DNA of 20,978 nt, from NCBI GenBank assembly GCA_035535495.1, contig DATLQA010000080.1, forward strand, positions 1 to 20,978, in the 5' to 3' direction. Within the stretch, counting starts at the first letter, position 1, and every line of letters begins with the position of its first letter. The stretch is from DASUZB01 sp035535495 (lineage in GTDB: Bacteria; Actinomycetota; CALGFH01). The notes beneath the pieces were generated by a model. The model saw only the letters and a program-made list of their open reading frames with translations, was not told the DNA's origin and ran no database searches. A program made the position numbers and the translations under genes. Below are positions 14,087 to 20,978 of the stretch, in pieces.

Positions 14087-15775
14087 GGGGGTCCCGGCGT
14101 GGCTGCCGGAGAACTCCCGCTCGGCCTGGAACTCCGTGGCGAAGGAGGTGTCGCTGGTGAGTCGGAGGACCTTGAACTGGCCGTCGGCGCGCTGGCCGGT
14201 CTCCACCATGCGGCGGCGGTAGCGGTCGAATTCCCCCGAGCGCACGACCCGGATGACCGGGGCGCCGTACCGCAACGACTTCCGCTTGGTCTGGTACTCG
14301 CTGTTCTGCACGGCGACGGCCGCGTCCAGGCGGTCGACCAGCGCCGACCCGTCGCCCTCGGCGACCGGATGGTCGAACTCGATCAGGAAGACCAGCCGGG
14401 GGGTGGTGCCGTCCACCAGCTCGGCGACCGCCGCGATGAAGTGGTAGCTGCCCCGGAACTCGGCCAGGGCCTGGTCGACCGCGGTGATGACCTGGGTCTC
14501 GTAGAGCTTCTCGCCGGTGAACGAGACGACCCCTTTGCCCTTCTGCACGAACCGGATCAGCGGGGTCTGCCCGTACCGCCCGGCGACCTCGACGATGTCG
14601 TTCATGTCGTAGCGGTACAGCCCGGAGGCGTTGGTGACGTAGACGAAATACCGCTGCCCGTCCTCCAGCCGCTCGACCGGCAGGAGCTCGCGGCCCTCTG
14701 GCGCGCGGTCCTCGCCGGCGGGGAAGAACTCCAGCACGTTGGTGCCGACCGCGATCACCCCGGCGTCGCCCTGGTCGCTCAAGGGCACCGAGCCGCGCAG
14801 CTCGGTGGCGTAGTACCCGAGGTCCCTGACCGGCGGTCCCTGCGGGAAGTACTGGTCGAACTTGGCGAGGTAAGCGCCGACCGTCCCGCCTTTCCAGCAG
14901 CCGACCGCGGCCAGCTCCGGCCACGCCAGCCCGGGCAGCAGGACACCGTCGCCACGGGTGGCCGCCCGCTCCAGCCGCCGGGCGCGCTCAGGATCGGGCC
15001 GCAGGCGCAGCGACGCCCGGAAGTCCTGCGGGACCTCGCCGTCCGGGGAGAGCGAGCCGTCGCGGACGTCGCGTATGATCGCCTCGGTGTGGCGGCCGAG
15101 CCGGTCGGCGAGCAGGACGATCGTGCTGGGGTTGACGGTGGCGATACAGCTGATGTCCTGCCCGGCGGCCAGCCGCAGCAGGGTGTAGTACTTGGCCTCG
15201 TAGTCCTCGATGGTGAACACCCCGTAGGGCGCGGTATACATCGACTTGACCGGTCCGGGCATGGTGCGGTAGGCGTGGCCGGACTCGGCGCCGCAGGGCG
15301 TCCCGTCGGGTGCGTGCGACTCCACCTCCGGGCTCACCACGCTGAGCATTCTGCCGCCGGCGATCCCGGGATGATCGCGGTACAGGCCGCACAGCCACAG
15401 CCAGGTGAGCCGTGACTTGGCCCGGCGGCTCTCGCTGGTCATCGGGATGTACTTCGACGCTCCGGTGGTCCCGCTGGTGGTGGTGAACAGCACGGGCGGC
15501 TGCTTGGTCAGCTGGTTGGGCCGTCCGAGCATGGCCGCGTTGATGTAGGGTTCCAGGTCCTCGTAGGTGGAGATGGGGACCCGCTCCTGGAACTCCCGGA
15601 ACGAGGTGACGCCGGCGAAGCCGTGGCGGCGGCCGAACTCGGTGTCGGCGTTGGTCCCCACGATCTCGCGGAGCAGGCGCTGCTGCGCCTTGGCTGGGTC
15701 CTGGCTGACGGCGGCGAACCGCTTCACCGTCCGGGGTGCCTTGACCCAGAGCAGCAGCCGTCCTACGCGCGACAT
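14084..15775 (-). CDS. GH3-family acyl-adenylating / amido synthetase-like enzyme
   Basis: The 563-residue product belongs to the GH3 (auxin-responsive) branch of the ANL superfamily. Plant members adenylate indole-acetate, jasmonate or benzoates and join them to amino acids. The ATP/P-loop-like motif 1 is FTTTSGTTGASKYIPMT (97-113). Motif 2 is YYATE (321-325), and motif 3 is YRYDMNDIVEV (387-397) with GEKLYE at 421-426 entering the C-terminal lid. Length and motif order match plant GH3 proteins. AAGGGGG lies a few bases before the ATG. It is the last gene of a four-gene operon, 21 bp after the enolase-superfamily gene. Bacterial GH3 homologues are largely uncharacterised; neither acyl substrate nor acceptor can be assigned here. 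Confidence 0.88.
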   Translation of the reverse strand: MSRVGRLLLWVKAPRTVKRFAAVSQDPAKAQQRLLREIVGTNADTEFGRRHGFAGVTSFREFQERVPISTYEDLEPYINAAMLGRPNQLTKQPPVLFTTTSGTTGASKYIPMTSESRRAKSRLTWLWLCGLYRDHPGIAGGRMLSVVSPEVESHAPDGTPCGAESGHAYRTMPGPVKSMYTAPYGVFTIEDYEAKYYTLLRLAAGQDISCIATVNPSTIVLLADRLGRHTEAIIRDVRDGSLSPDGEVPQDFRASLRLRPDPERARRLERAATRGDGVLLPGLAWPELAAVGCWKGGTVGAYLAKFDQYFPQGPPVRDLGYYATELRGSVPLSDQGDAGVIAVGTNVLEFFPAGEDRAPEGRELLPVERLEDGQRYFVYVTNASGLYRYDMNDIVEVAGRYGQTPLIRFVQKGKGVVSFTGEKLYETQVITAVDQALAEFRGSYHFIAAVAELVDGTTPRLVFLIEFDHPVAEGDGSALVDRLDAAVAVQNSEYQTKRKSLRYGAPVIRVVRSGEFDRYRRRMVETGQRADGQFKVLRLTSDTSFATEFQAEREFSGSHAGTP

Positions 15776-15796
15776 CGGTCGCCCCCTTTCGCCTTC

Positions 15797-16975
15797 CTAC
15801 GACACGCGGGCCTCGTCGACCGTCCATTGCCGCAGCATCGCCTGGTCGACCTGGACGCCCAGCCCGGCTCCGGCCGGCCGTCGCGGTGGACGGCCGCCGT
15901 AGCCGAACTGGACCAGCGGCGACACGGGGTCCTCCCTGAGGAGATGCCGCCCGAAACAGCCCTCGGCGTACCGCACCCCCGGCGTCAGCGGCGCCATTGC
16001 CGACAGCAGCGTCACGTGCGCCGCGGACAGCAGCGACGACTCCCCGACCTGGCATCCGACCTGCAACATCAGGCCGGCGTCCAGGGCGTCCCGGCACCGT
16101 GCGTGCGCCCCGACGAGCCCGCCGCATTTCGAGATCCGCACGTTCGCGCCGGTGCACGCCTGGTGGCTGATCAGCGCCTGCAACGAGTCGCGGTCGGTGA
16201 GGCCCTCGTCCACCACGATCCCGGCGGACGACTCCCGGACCAGCCGGGCGAGGCCGACGAGGTCGTGCGAGGCGATCGGCTGCTCGAACGACTCGATCCC
16301 GATCGCGCGCAGTTCGCCGATGACCGCCAGCGCCTGGTCGACCTCCCACGCCATGTTGGCGTCGACCCGGAGGTCGACCCGCCGGCCGAGGACCCGCCGG
16401 GCGGTGCTTGCCGCCTGGACGGCGCCTGCCGGTCCGAGCTTCAGCTTGACGTGCCGGAAGCCGAACGCCCGCATCTTCAGCAGCGACTTCACGTACGGCC
16501 AGCCGTGATCGGCGGACACGACCCCGCTGTAGCGGGGCCGTGTCGCGGCCGCGGCGGTCGCGCCGCCGGCCGAGCCGAGCCGCACCGGCTCGCCGCCAGC
16601 CCTCCCGAACGCATCGAGCAGTGCCAGGTCGACGCAGCACCATGCCGACGACTGCGGGACGCCGGGGCGGACCCACTCGGCCGGAGCCTTGCCATCGCAT
16701 TTCTCGAGGAACGAGACGACCTCGGCGAGCGACTCGAACGCCCGCCCGAGCAGGGCCGGCAGGATCGTGTCGCGAAGCATGGCGAACGCCTCCTCGCGGC
16801 TCTCGCCCGAGACGTAGGCGCGGGGTAGGCACTCCCCCCAGCCCTCGACGCCGCTGTCCAGACCGACCCGCAGGAACACGCTCTCGGAGCTGTGCCGTGC
16901 CGCGGCGGCGTGTCGGAAGGCAACCTTGAAGGGGAGGTCGACCGCGAACAGCTGCAACTCGGTCACTGTCGGCAT
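15797..16975 (-). CDS. Enolase-superfamily enzyme, muconate-lactonizing (MLE) subgroup
   Basis: The 392-residue protein has the two-domain enolase-superfamily layout: an N-terminal capping domain starting TELQLFAVDLPFKVAFRHA and a TIM barrel. The catalytic set of the MLE subgroup is intact: Lys177 and Lys179 (HVKLKL), metal ligands Asp205 (RVDAN), Glu231 (FEQP) and Asp256 (VVDEG), and Lys283 (ISKCGG). These enzymes abstract a proton next to a carboxylate; members include muconate cycloisomerase, o-succinylbenzoate synthase, dipeptide epimerase and N-succinylamino-acid racemase. The late motif reads QVGCQVGESSL, which does not settle which. AGGAGG precedes ATG 16975 at good spacing. It lies between the hydrolase gene (34-bp gap) and the GH3 gene (21-bp gap). 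Confidence 0.9.
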   Translation of the reverse strand: MPTVTELQLFAVDLPFKVAFRHAAAARHSSESVFLRVGLDSGVEGWGECLPRAYVSGESREEAFAMLRDTILPALLGRAFESLAEVVSFLEKCDGKAPAEWVRPGVPQSSAWCCVDLALLDAFGRAGGEPVRLGSAGGATAAAATRPRYSGVVSADHGWPYVKSLLKMRAFGFRHVKLKLGPAGAVQAASTARRVLGRRVDLRVDANMAWEVDQALAVIGELRAIGIESFEQPIASHDLVGLARLVRESSAGIVVDEGLTDRDSLQALISHQACTGANVRISKCGGLVGAHARCRDALDAGLMLQVGCQVGESSLLSAAHVTLLSAMAPLTPGVRYAEGCFGRHLLREDPVSPLVQFGYGGRPPRRPAGAGLGVQVDQAMLRQWTVDEARVS

Positions 16976-17009
16976 CGTGAGCCTCCTGCCGGCCGAGCGC
17001 GGCAGGCGG

Positions 17010-18077
17010 TCACGGCCTGCCCGCCTGGTGCGGAGATGGTGAAGAGGCCCGGCTCGACAGCCACGCGAGCATGTCGGCCAGGTACCGTGAGCGATCGGGC
17101 TCGAAGTCCAGGGTGTGGCCAGCGCCCGGGTACGCCACGTAGGTTTTGTCCTCGGTGCCGAGCCCCGCGAACCAGCCACGCGTCTTCGGAACGTCCATCA
17201 TCGCGTCGCCCTCGCCCACCAGGACGAGGATCGGCAGGAGCAGCTGGGCGGAGGCGGATCGGCGGCGCCGGTCGAGGCGGCCGGTCTGCCAGAAGAACCG
17301 CGCCGTCGCCTCCAGGAGCCGGAGCGGATCCGCGCGGATGAAGTCGAGGTAGCGGGGGGTGGTGGTGTACTGCTCCGGCGTCAGCGGGATGCCGATGTGC
17401 GCCGTCGGAACGATCACGTGGCCGACGACGACCTGGAGCTTGCGAGCCGGCGCGAGGTCGACCCGGGGTATCAGGCCGGGACCGAGCAGCATCAGGCCGG
17501 AGAGCGGCGCGGGCCGCAGCGCCGCGTGGACGACGGCGAGCTTGGCGGCCCAGCTCGACGCGGCCAGGAACACCGGCGTCCCCTGGTGCTCGGACGCGAC
17601 GAACCTCAGCACGTCGTCGAGGTCGTCGAGCGCGCGTTCGTAGTGGGCGAGATCTCCTCGCCGGCCGCCCGACCGGCCCGAGCCGCGCCGGTCGGGCGCG
17701 TAGACGGCCACACCCTGCTTCTCGAGGTCGACGGCGGTCTCACCGAACCAGCCCCCATGGCTGGCGATGCCGTGCAGGAAGACCATCACCGCCCACGGGT
17801 CCACCTGCCCGTCCGGCCAGCGCAGGCAGTGCAGCTCCACACCGTCGCTCGCCCGGATGACATGGCTCGCGGCGCCCCCGCCGCCCAGCGCTCCCGCTGG
17901 CCCCTCAGCCCGCGCCACCGTCCCGGTCGCCCCCAAGCGGCCGACCCGCTCCGCCTGACGCGAGCCCCGCCGGGTGTCGACGGGGCGGGATGGACCACGC
18001 ACGCGCGTCGGCGGCTGGGCCGGCCATCGCCTGATTGTCGGCCGGCGCTCCTTGGAGGTCAACGAAACGACGGTCAC
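17010..18077 (-). CDS. Alpha/beta hydrolase (lysophospholipase-like)
   Basis: The core from about residue 70 is an alpha/beta hydrolase of the Hydrolase_4/monoacylglycerol-lipase type. The oxyanion-hole HG is at LHGIASHGG (101-109); YAPDRRGSGRSGG (126-138) is the following strand and loop; the nucleophile elbow is LAASSWAAK (171-179) with Ser175; the acid is Asp291 (VGEGD); and the base is His321 (GAGHTLDF). The elbow reads A-S-S-W-A instead of the usual GxSxG. The GTG at 18077 overlaps the stop of the FAH gene (GTGA); AGGAGG is only one base upstream of it, so re-initiation or a later start is possible. The first 65 residues look unconserved. It may cleave an ester or thioester in the pathway of this operon. 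Confidence 0.85.
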   Translation of the reverse strand: MTVVSLTSKERRPTIRRWPAQPPTRVRGPSRPVDTRRGSRQAERVGRLGATGTVARAEGPAGALGGGGAASHVIRASDGVELHCLRWPDGQVDPWAVMVFLHGIASHGGWFGETAVDLEKQGVAVYAPDRRGSGRSGGRRGDLAHYERALDDLDDVLRFVASEHQGTPVFLAASSWAAKLAVVHAALRPAPLSGLMLLGPGLIPRVDLAPARKLQVVVGHVIVPTAHIGIPLTPEQYTTTPRYLDFIRADPLRLLEATARFFWQTGRLDRRRRSASAQLLLPILVLVGEGDAMMDVPKTRGWFAGLGTEDKTYVAYPGAGHTLDFEPDRSRYLADMLAWLSSRASSPSPHQAGRP

Positions 18078-19024
18078 GCCTCCTGCGCCGCGTCCCGGAT
18101 GACGGTGCGCTGCGTCCCGAGGTCGAGGCGCCCGTCGGGAGTCGCGATGGACGCGGTGATCACGTCGCCGTCCTTGAGGTAGCTGGGATTTCGTTCCTCG
18201 CGCGAGAGGAACGTCCTCCACTTGAGGGGCGTGGGGAGCAGCCCGCCGAGCCGTTCCACGATCGCCGATGGCGCCTGCAACGCGGTGCCGCCTGGCGTTC
18301 CGGTGAGCACCAGATCACCAGGATCGAGCGGCTGGAACCCGGCCAGCAGGCTCAGTGCCGCCGCCGGGCGGTTGATCATGTCGGCGACCGTCCCGTCCTG
18401 CCGGAGCTCGCCGTTGACCCACAGCCGCAGCCGTAGCCCGCGCAGCAGCGGGAACTCCTCCGCATCGAGCAGGACCAGGCGCGGTCCGGTCGGGGTGAAG
18501 GTCGGGTAGGACTTGCTCTCGTAGAACTGGCCCTTCTCGAGCTGGATGTCGCGGGCGCTGACGTCGTTGCCGATCACCACGCCGGCGACGCGTACTGGAA
18601 GGTCGGCGTCGGTCACGGTGGTCCCGATCGCCAGACCGCGCCCCATGACCAGGCCCAGCTCGACCTCGTAGTCGAGGAGCCGCACGTGCGCGGGGCGGAC
18701 GACGTCGTCCGTCGGTCCACTGATCGACGCCGAGCTCTTGCGGAAGAACACCGCCGGCGGGTCGGCGCCGAAGCCAGACTCGAGCGCGTGCGTGCGGTAG
18801 TTCACCGCCTGCGCCACCACCCTGCATGGCGCCGTGACCGGCGAGAGGAGCGACAGCTCGTCCGCTGGCACGCCCACAACCGTGGTCGCGGCCGCCACTC
18901 GCACCGCTTCGAGGCCGTCGACCAGCACTTCGGCGGTGGTGGCGAACTCGCCGTCCACCGGGAAGGCCTGGCTTCCGCGCTGGACGTACCAGCCCTCGGC
19001 GGTGCGGATGACGTCGGTGCTCAT
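18074..19024 (-). CDS. FAH-domain protein (2-hydroxyhepta-2,4-diene-1,7-dioate isomerase / acylpyruvase-like)
   Basis: The 316-residue enzyme is the first gene of the four-gene operon. The FAH fold is shown by PCRVVAQAVNYRTHA (66-80), AVFFRKSSASISGP (91-104), the metal ligands Glu120 and Glu122 (LLDYEVELG) and Asp154 (IGNDVSARD), the loop LVLTGTPGGTAL (238-249) and a late GDVIT segment. Members hydrolyse or isomerise 2-oxo acids and acylpyruvates, or decarboxylate oxaloacetate. It differs from the FAH protein at 10620-11585, which has the fumarylacetoacetase-type DFYxxxQH segment, so the two are not recent duplicates. The ATG at 19024 lacks a Shine-Dalgarno sequence, and a -10-like element nearby suggests a leaderless transcript. 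Confidence 0.9.
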   Translation of the reverse strand: MSTDVIRTAEGWYVQRGSQAFPVDGEFATTAEVLVDGLEAVRVAAATTVVGVPADELSLLSPVTAPCRVVAQAVNYRTHALESGFGADPPAVFFRKSSASISGPTDDVVRPAHVRLLDYEVELGLVMGRGLAIGTTVTDADLPVRVAGVVIGNDVSARDIQLEKGQFYESKSYPTFTPTGPRLVLLDAEEFPLLRGLRLRLWVNGELRQDGTVADMINRPAAALSLLAGFQPLDPGDLVLTGTPGGTALQAPSAIVERLGGLLPTPLKWRTFLSREERNPSYLKDGDVITASIATPDGRLDLGTQRTVIRDAAQEA

Positions 19025-19033
19025 GGTGGGGTC

Positions 19034-19039
19034 ACTCTA
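19034..19039 (-). promoter_or_regulatory. Possible -10 element (TAGAGT) of the four-gene operon
   Basis: On the minus strand TAGAGT ends nine bases before the ATG at 19024, where no ribosome-binding site exists. This would place the transcript start at or within a few bases of the ATG. No good -35 element at 17 bp is visible. Confidence 0.3.
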
Positions 19040-19662
19040 GGTCGCTCGCCAGATGCGGTCACCAAGGGCCAGCAGCCCTGCCTGCGCCAGGCATGGTAGC
19101 GAGCTGTAACGCCCGAACGTCGTACAGCGCTCTTGGTTATTGAAGGAAACGCTGTTCGCAGAGATGCCAATCACCACCCTGGACGGTCGGTATCCCGGCG
19201 AGACTTGCCCGTGCGAGCCCTGCCAGCGACCCGCCGCAGCGTGACTGGTCATGCGCGAGTGCACGCGCAGTCAGGAGACGGCGTCAGCGAGTAGTGGACG
19301 GCGACAAGCTAGCGCGAGGTCGCGGTGTGGGCCTGGGACGATCGTGGTGTTGGCGTTTCGACGTGCTGCCTGCTCACGACGCGACGCCGGAGGCGTGGCC
19401 AGTACCCGGCCTGCCAACCGCAGCGGGAGAACCCCGAACGTGCCTGGCAGGGCCCGCGCTGCCTCTCACCGTACCCAGCCGTCAGCTACGCAGGGGAGGC
19501 CTGGCCGAAGCCGCGCCACCAACCGGCCCGGGCGGAGCGTGTCCGGCCTGAGGACAAGGAGGTGCTGCCCAGACCGCAGTCAGTCATCCACCCCACGCTC
19601 GGCGACCGGAAGGCCAACCTACGCACTGGTCCGCTGTTCGTTGCCCAAGGAAGGGCCGGCTC
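19040..19662. other. Gene-free region, about 620 bp
   Basis: I see no recognisable gene here. Short frames on both strands (for example 19037-19264 minus, 19325-19666 plus) lack good starts, show no familiar domain and have shadow-like Arg/Pro-rich composition. A short segment near 19125-19175 is noticeably less GC-rich than its surroundings. A small hairpin TGCCTG/CAGGCA lies at 19079-19093. The region must contain the promoters of the divergent FAH and secreted-protein genes, but none stands out. It could hold a decayed gene. Confidence 0.4.
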
Positions 19663-20124
19663 ATGAAACGCTTGCTCGCCACTGCCGCCGCGCTGGCGGT
19701 CCTGCTCACCATCGTTGTGGCAGCCAACCTCGCCTCGGTCTCCGCACAGGTTGTTCCCAACCCGGAGACTCGGGTGTTCACCTGCACAGGCACCACCGAT
19801 GCCAACGCCGTCATCAACTGCACGTTCCCCACCGGCGTGGCGGCATTGTCCGCCGCGCCGACCCCTGCCAACGGCGGCATCGTCCTAGTCAGTGTGCTCG
19901 CCCCGGCGGGCGGCCAGTCCAACCTCCCCGATAACATCTCGGTCATCGCAGCGACGACGACGTCGGTGCGGCTGCGGATCATCGGGACCCAGATCGTTCA
20001 CTACGCTGGCCCCGAGCCTGGCGGCCACGATGGCCCGCTCGCCTACAAGACCGGCGATGTCGAGCTGCGCATTCGCGCCAGCGTCAACGTCATGCCGTAC
20101 TGCAACGCCAATCCCTGCAGCTAA
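19663..20124 (+). CDS. Small secreted protein of unknown function
   Basis: The 153-residue product has a clear Sec signal peptide: MKR, hydrophobic core to about residue 24, and likely cleavage after SVSA (residue 28). The mature part of about 125 residues is beta-rich, Thr/Ala/Val-rich and contains four cysteines, two around the start (FTCTGT, VINCTF) and two in the C-terminal MPYCNANPCS, which could form two disulfides. No known domain is recognised. AAGGAAGGG at 19647-19655 is well placed before the ATG. It stands alone on its strand between two minus-strand units. Confidence 0.7.
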   Translation: MKRLLATAAALAVLLTIVVAANLASVSAQVVPNPETRVFTCTGTTDANAVINCTFPTGVAALSAAPTPANGGIVLVSVLAPAGGQSNLPDNISVIAATTTSVRLRIIGTQIVHYAGPEPGGHDGPLAYKTGDVELRIRASVNVMPYCNANPCS

Positions 20125-20210
20125 CCGACGGCCCGAATCACACAGCCCGGGTGTTGGGCTGCTTGTCGACGAAACCGCTTCTCGATCTCGACCAGACAGG
20201 CCTGTTGCGC

Positions 20211-20239
20211 CATCGGCCCGGCGGGATGCCGGGCCGATG
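20211..20239. terminator. Strong bidirectional hairpin terminator
   Basis: CATCGGCCCGGC (20211-20222) and GCCGGGCCGATG (20228-20239) form a perfect 12-bp stem with the 5-base loop GGGAT. It lies between two convergent genes, 17 bp beyond the stop of the minus-strand gene and 86 bp beyond the plus-strand one. A smaller stem CAGCCC/GGGCTG at 20143-20161 lies closer to the latter. Confidence 0.7.
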
Positions 20240-20255
20240 AGCGTGCTGTTGGTGG

Positions 20256-20978
20256 TCAAAGCGCCATGCGAGACCGCCTGTGCTGGCGGGGGCCGGCCGG
20301 GTGCCGCCGCCGGTACAGCAGCCATCCGCAGAGCGCGGCCAGCAAGCCAGTGGCCAGGGCGCCCAGCCCGGCGATGATCCGCCGGCTGGCTGGATTGGCC
20401 GCTGCCGGAATCGCCGAGTTGGCGGGCGAGGGTGTGACGGTGGGCGCCGGCCCGGCCGGCTGGGTCACCCTCGGAGTGGTCACCGGCGGGATCGTCGAGG
20501 GCGGCGTGCCGATGCCGCCGCCGTCGATGCTGACCTGGGTGGGGCCAAGTGCGTAGCGGGCGACGCTGACCCCGGTGGTGCGGGACGTGCGGAGCTGGTA
20601 GAGCCGGCCGTCGGGTCCGACCCGCACCCCGGTGATCGGGGTGTCGCCCCAGACCGCGCGGGCGTCGAGCGCGAACCGCTGGCGGGTCACTCCCGTCGGT
20701 GACAGGCGCAGGACCAGGTGCTCCCACAGGAACTTGGTCTTGGTCTGCTGCGAGGCCTCCAGCGTGACCACCGGGTCGCCGCCGACCAGCGCGGGCGTGC
20801 CGAGCAGGCCGCCGATGTCGGTCTTGCTGGTGACCCGCCAGGCGCGCACGAGCTGGCCGGCCTTGCTGGTCAGGGCGAAGCGCCACTCGTGACCGGAGAC
20901 CATGGTCGAGGTCAGCCGCAGCCCGTTCGTGAGCGGCTGTTGGGGGCTGGCCCGCCGGCGCTGCTCGGCCAGCGGCAG
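20256..20978 (-). CDS. Membrane-anchored extracellular protein, C-terminal part (truncated by window edge)
   Basis: The frame is open from the window edge (20978) to a stop at 20256, giving 240 residues with no start required inside. The first 150 or so are beta-rich with propeller-like blocks (GVRVGPDGRLYQLRTS). A Pro/Thr-rich linker (IPPVTTPRVTQPAGPAPT) follows, then one transmembrane helix (RIIAGLGALATGLLAALCGW) and a short basic tail RRRH. The order predicts an extracellular domain tethered through a flexible stalk with a cytoplasmic C-terminus. An internal ATG at 20903 is not the real start, because coding-like sequence continues upstream. The upstream domain that would define function is outside the window. 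Confidence 0.7.
   Translation of the reverse strand: MPLAEQRRRASPQQPLTNGLRLTSTMVSGHEWRFALTSKAGQLVRAWRVTSKTDIGGLLGTPALVGGDPVVTLEASQQTKTKFLWEHLVLRLSPTGVTRQRFALDARAVWGDTPITGVRVGPDGRLYQLRTSRTTGVSVARYALGPTQVSIDGGGIGTPPSTIPPVTTPRVTQPAGPAPTVTPSPANSAIPAAANPASRRIIAGLGALATGLLAALCGWLLYRRRHPAGPRQHRRSRMAL

Overview
The window is uniformly GC-rich, with codon third positions dominated by G and C, frequent GTG/TTG starts, many TAT or Sec export signals and a class A RNase P RNA. This fits an Actinomycetota chromosome; the exact lineage cannot be read from the sequence. It looks mostly like ordinary chromosome. I see no transposase, integrase, phage gene, CRISPR array or tRNA.

Layout. 1-1483: a truncated GNAT acetyltransferase gene diverges from a second GNAT gene, which is followed by a SAM methyltransferase. 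1484-1677 holds a decayed SRPBCC/AHSA1-type fragment. 1678-3670 (minus): an exported beta-propeller protein and a sugar-nucleotide-type nucleotidyltransferase. 3863-4549 (plus): an exported, lipobox-bearing intradiol-dioxygenase-like protein, separated from the propeller gene by a region with two copies of an 8-bp palindrome. 4583-4984: a hypothetical gene. 5103-5539 (minus): rnpB. 5738-6247 (plus): fxsA. 6299-8999 (minus): overlapping proS, zinc-ribbon coiled-coil and RNase HI genes, with a three-unit 26-bp-period repeat in the proS leader. 9219-11585 (minus): a fumarylacetoacetase-like gene overlapping a DinB-fold gene, then a thioredoxin/TPR gene ending in a strong hairpin. 11586-14062 (plus): a 335-bp region with alternating complementary elements, a small secreted protein and a TAT-exported DyP-like protein. 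14084-19024 (minus): a tight four-gene operon of FAH-family enzyme, alpha/beta hydrolase, enolase-superfamily enzyme and GH3-family acyl-adenylating enzyme. 19025-19662 has no recognisable gene. 19663-20124 (plus): a small secreted protein. 20256-20978 (minus): the C-terminal part of a membrane-anchored protein that continues past the window edge.

How the genes work together. The proS cluster is translation and RNA housekeeping and sits near rnpB. The FAH-like/DinB-fold pair resembles the isomerase-plus-hydrolase step of gentisate or homogentisate breakdown in mycothiol-using bacteria. The FAH/hydrolase/enolase/GH3 operon encodes C-C hydrolysis or isomerisation, ester or thioester hydrolysis, enolate chemistry and acyl activation in one transcript, so it could be an undescribed small-molecule pathway. 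It and the structured region at 11586-11919 are the parts most worth following up.
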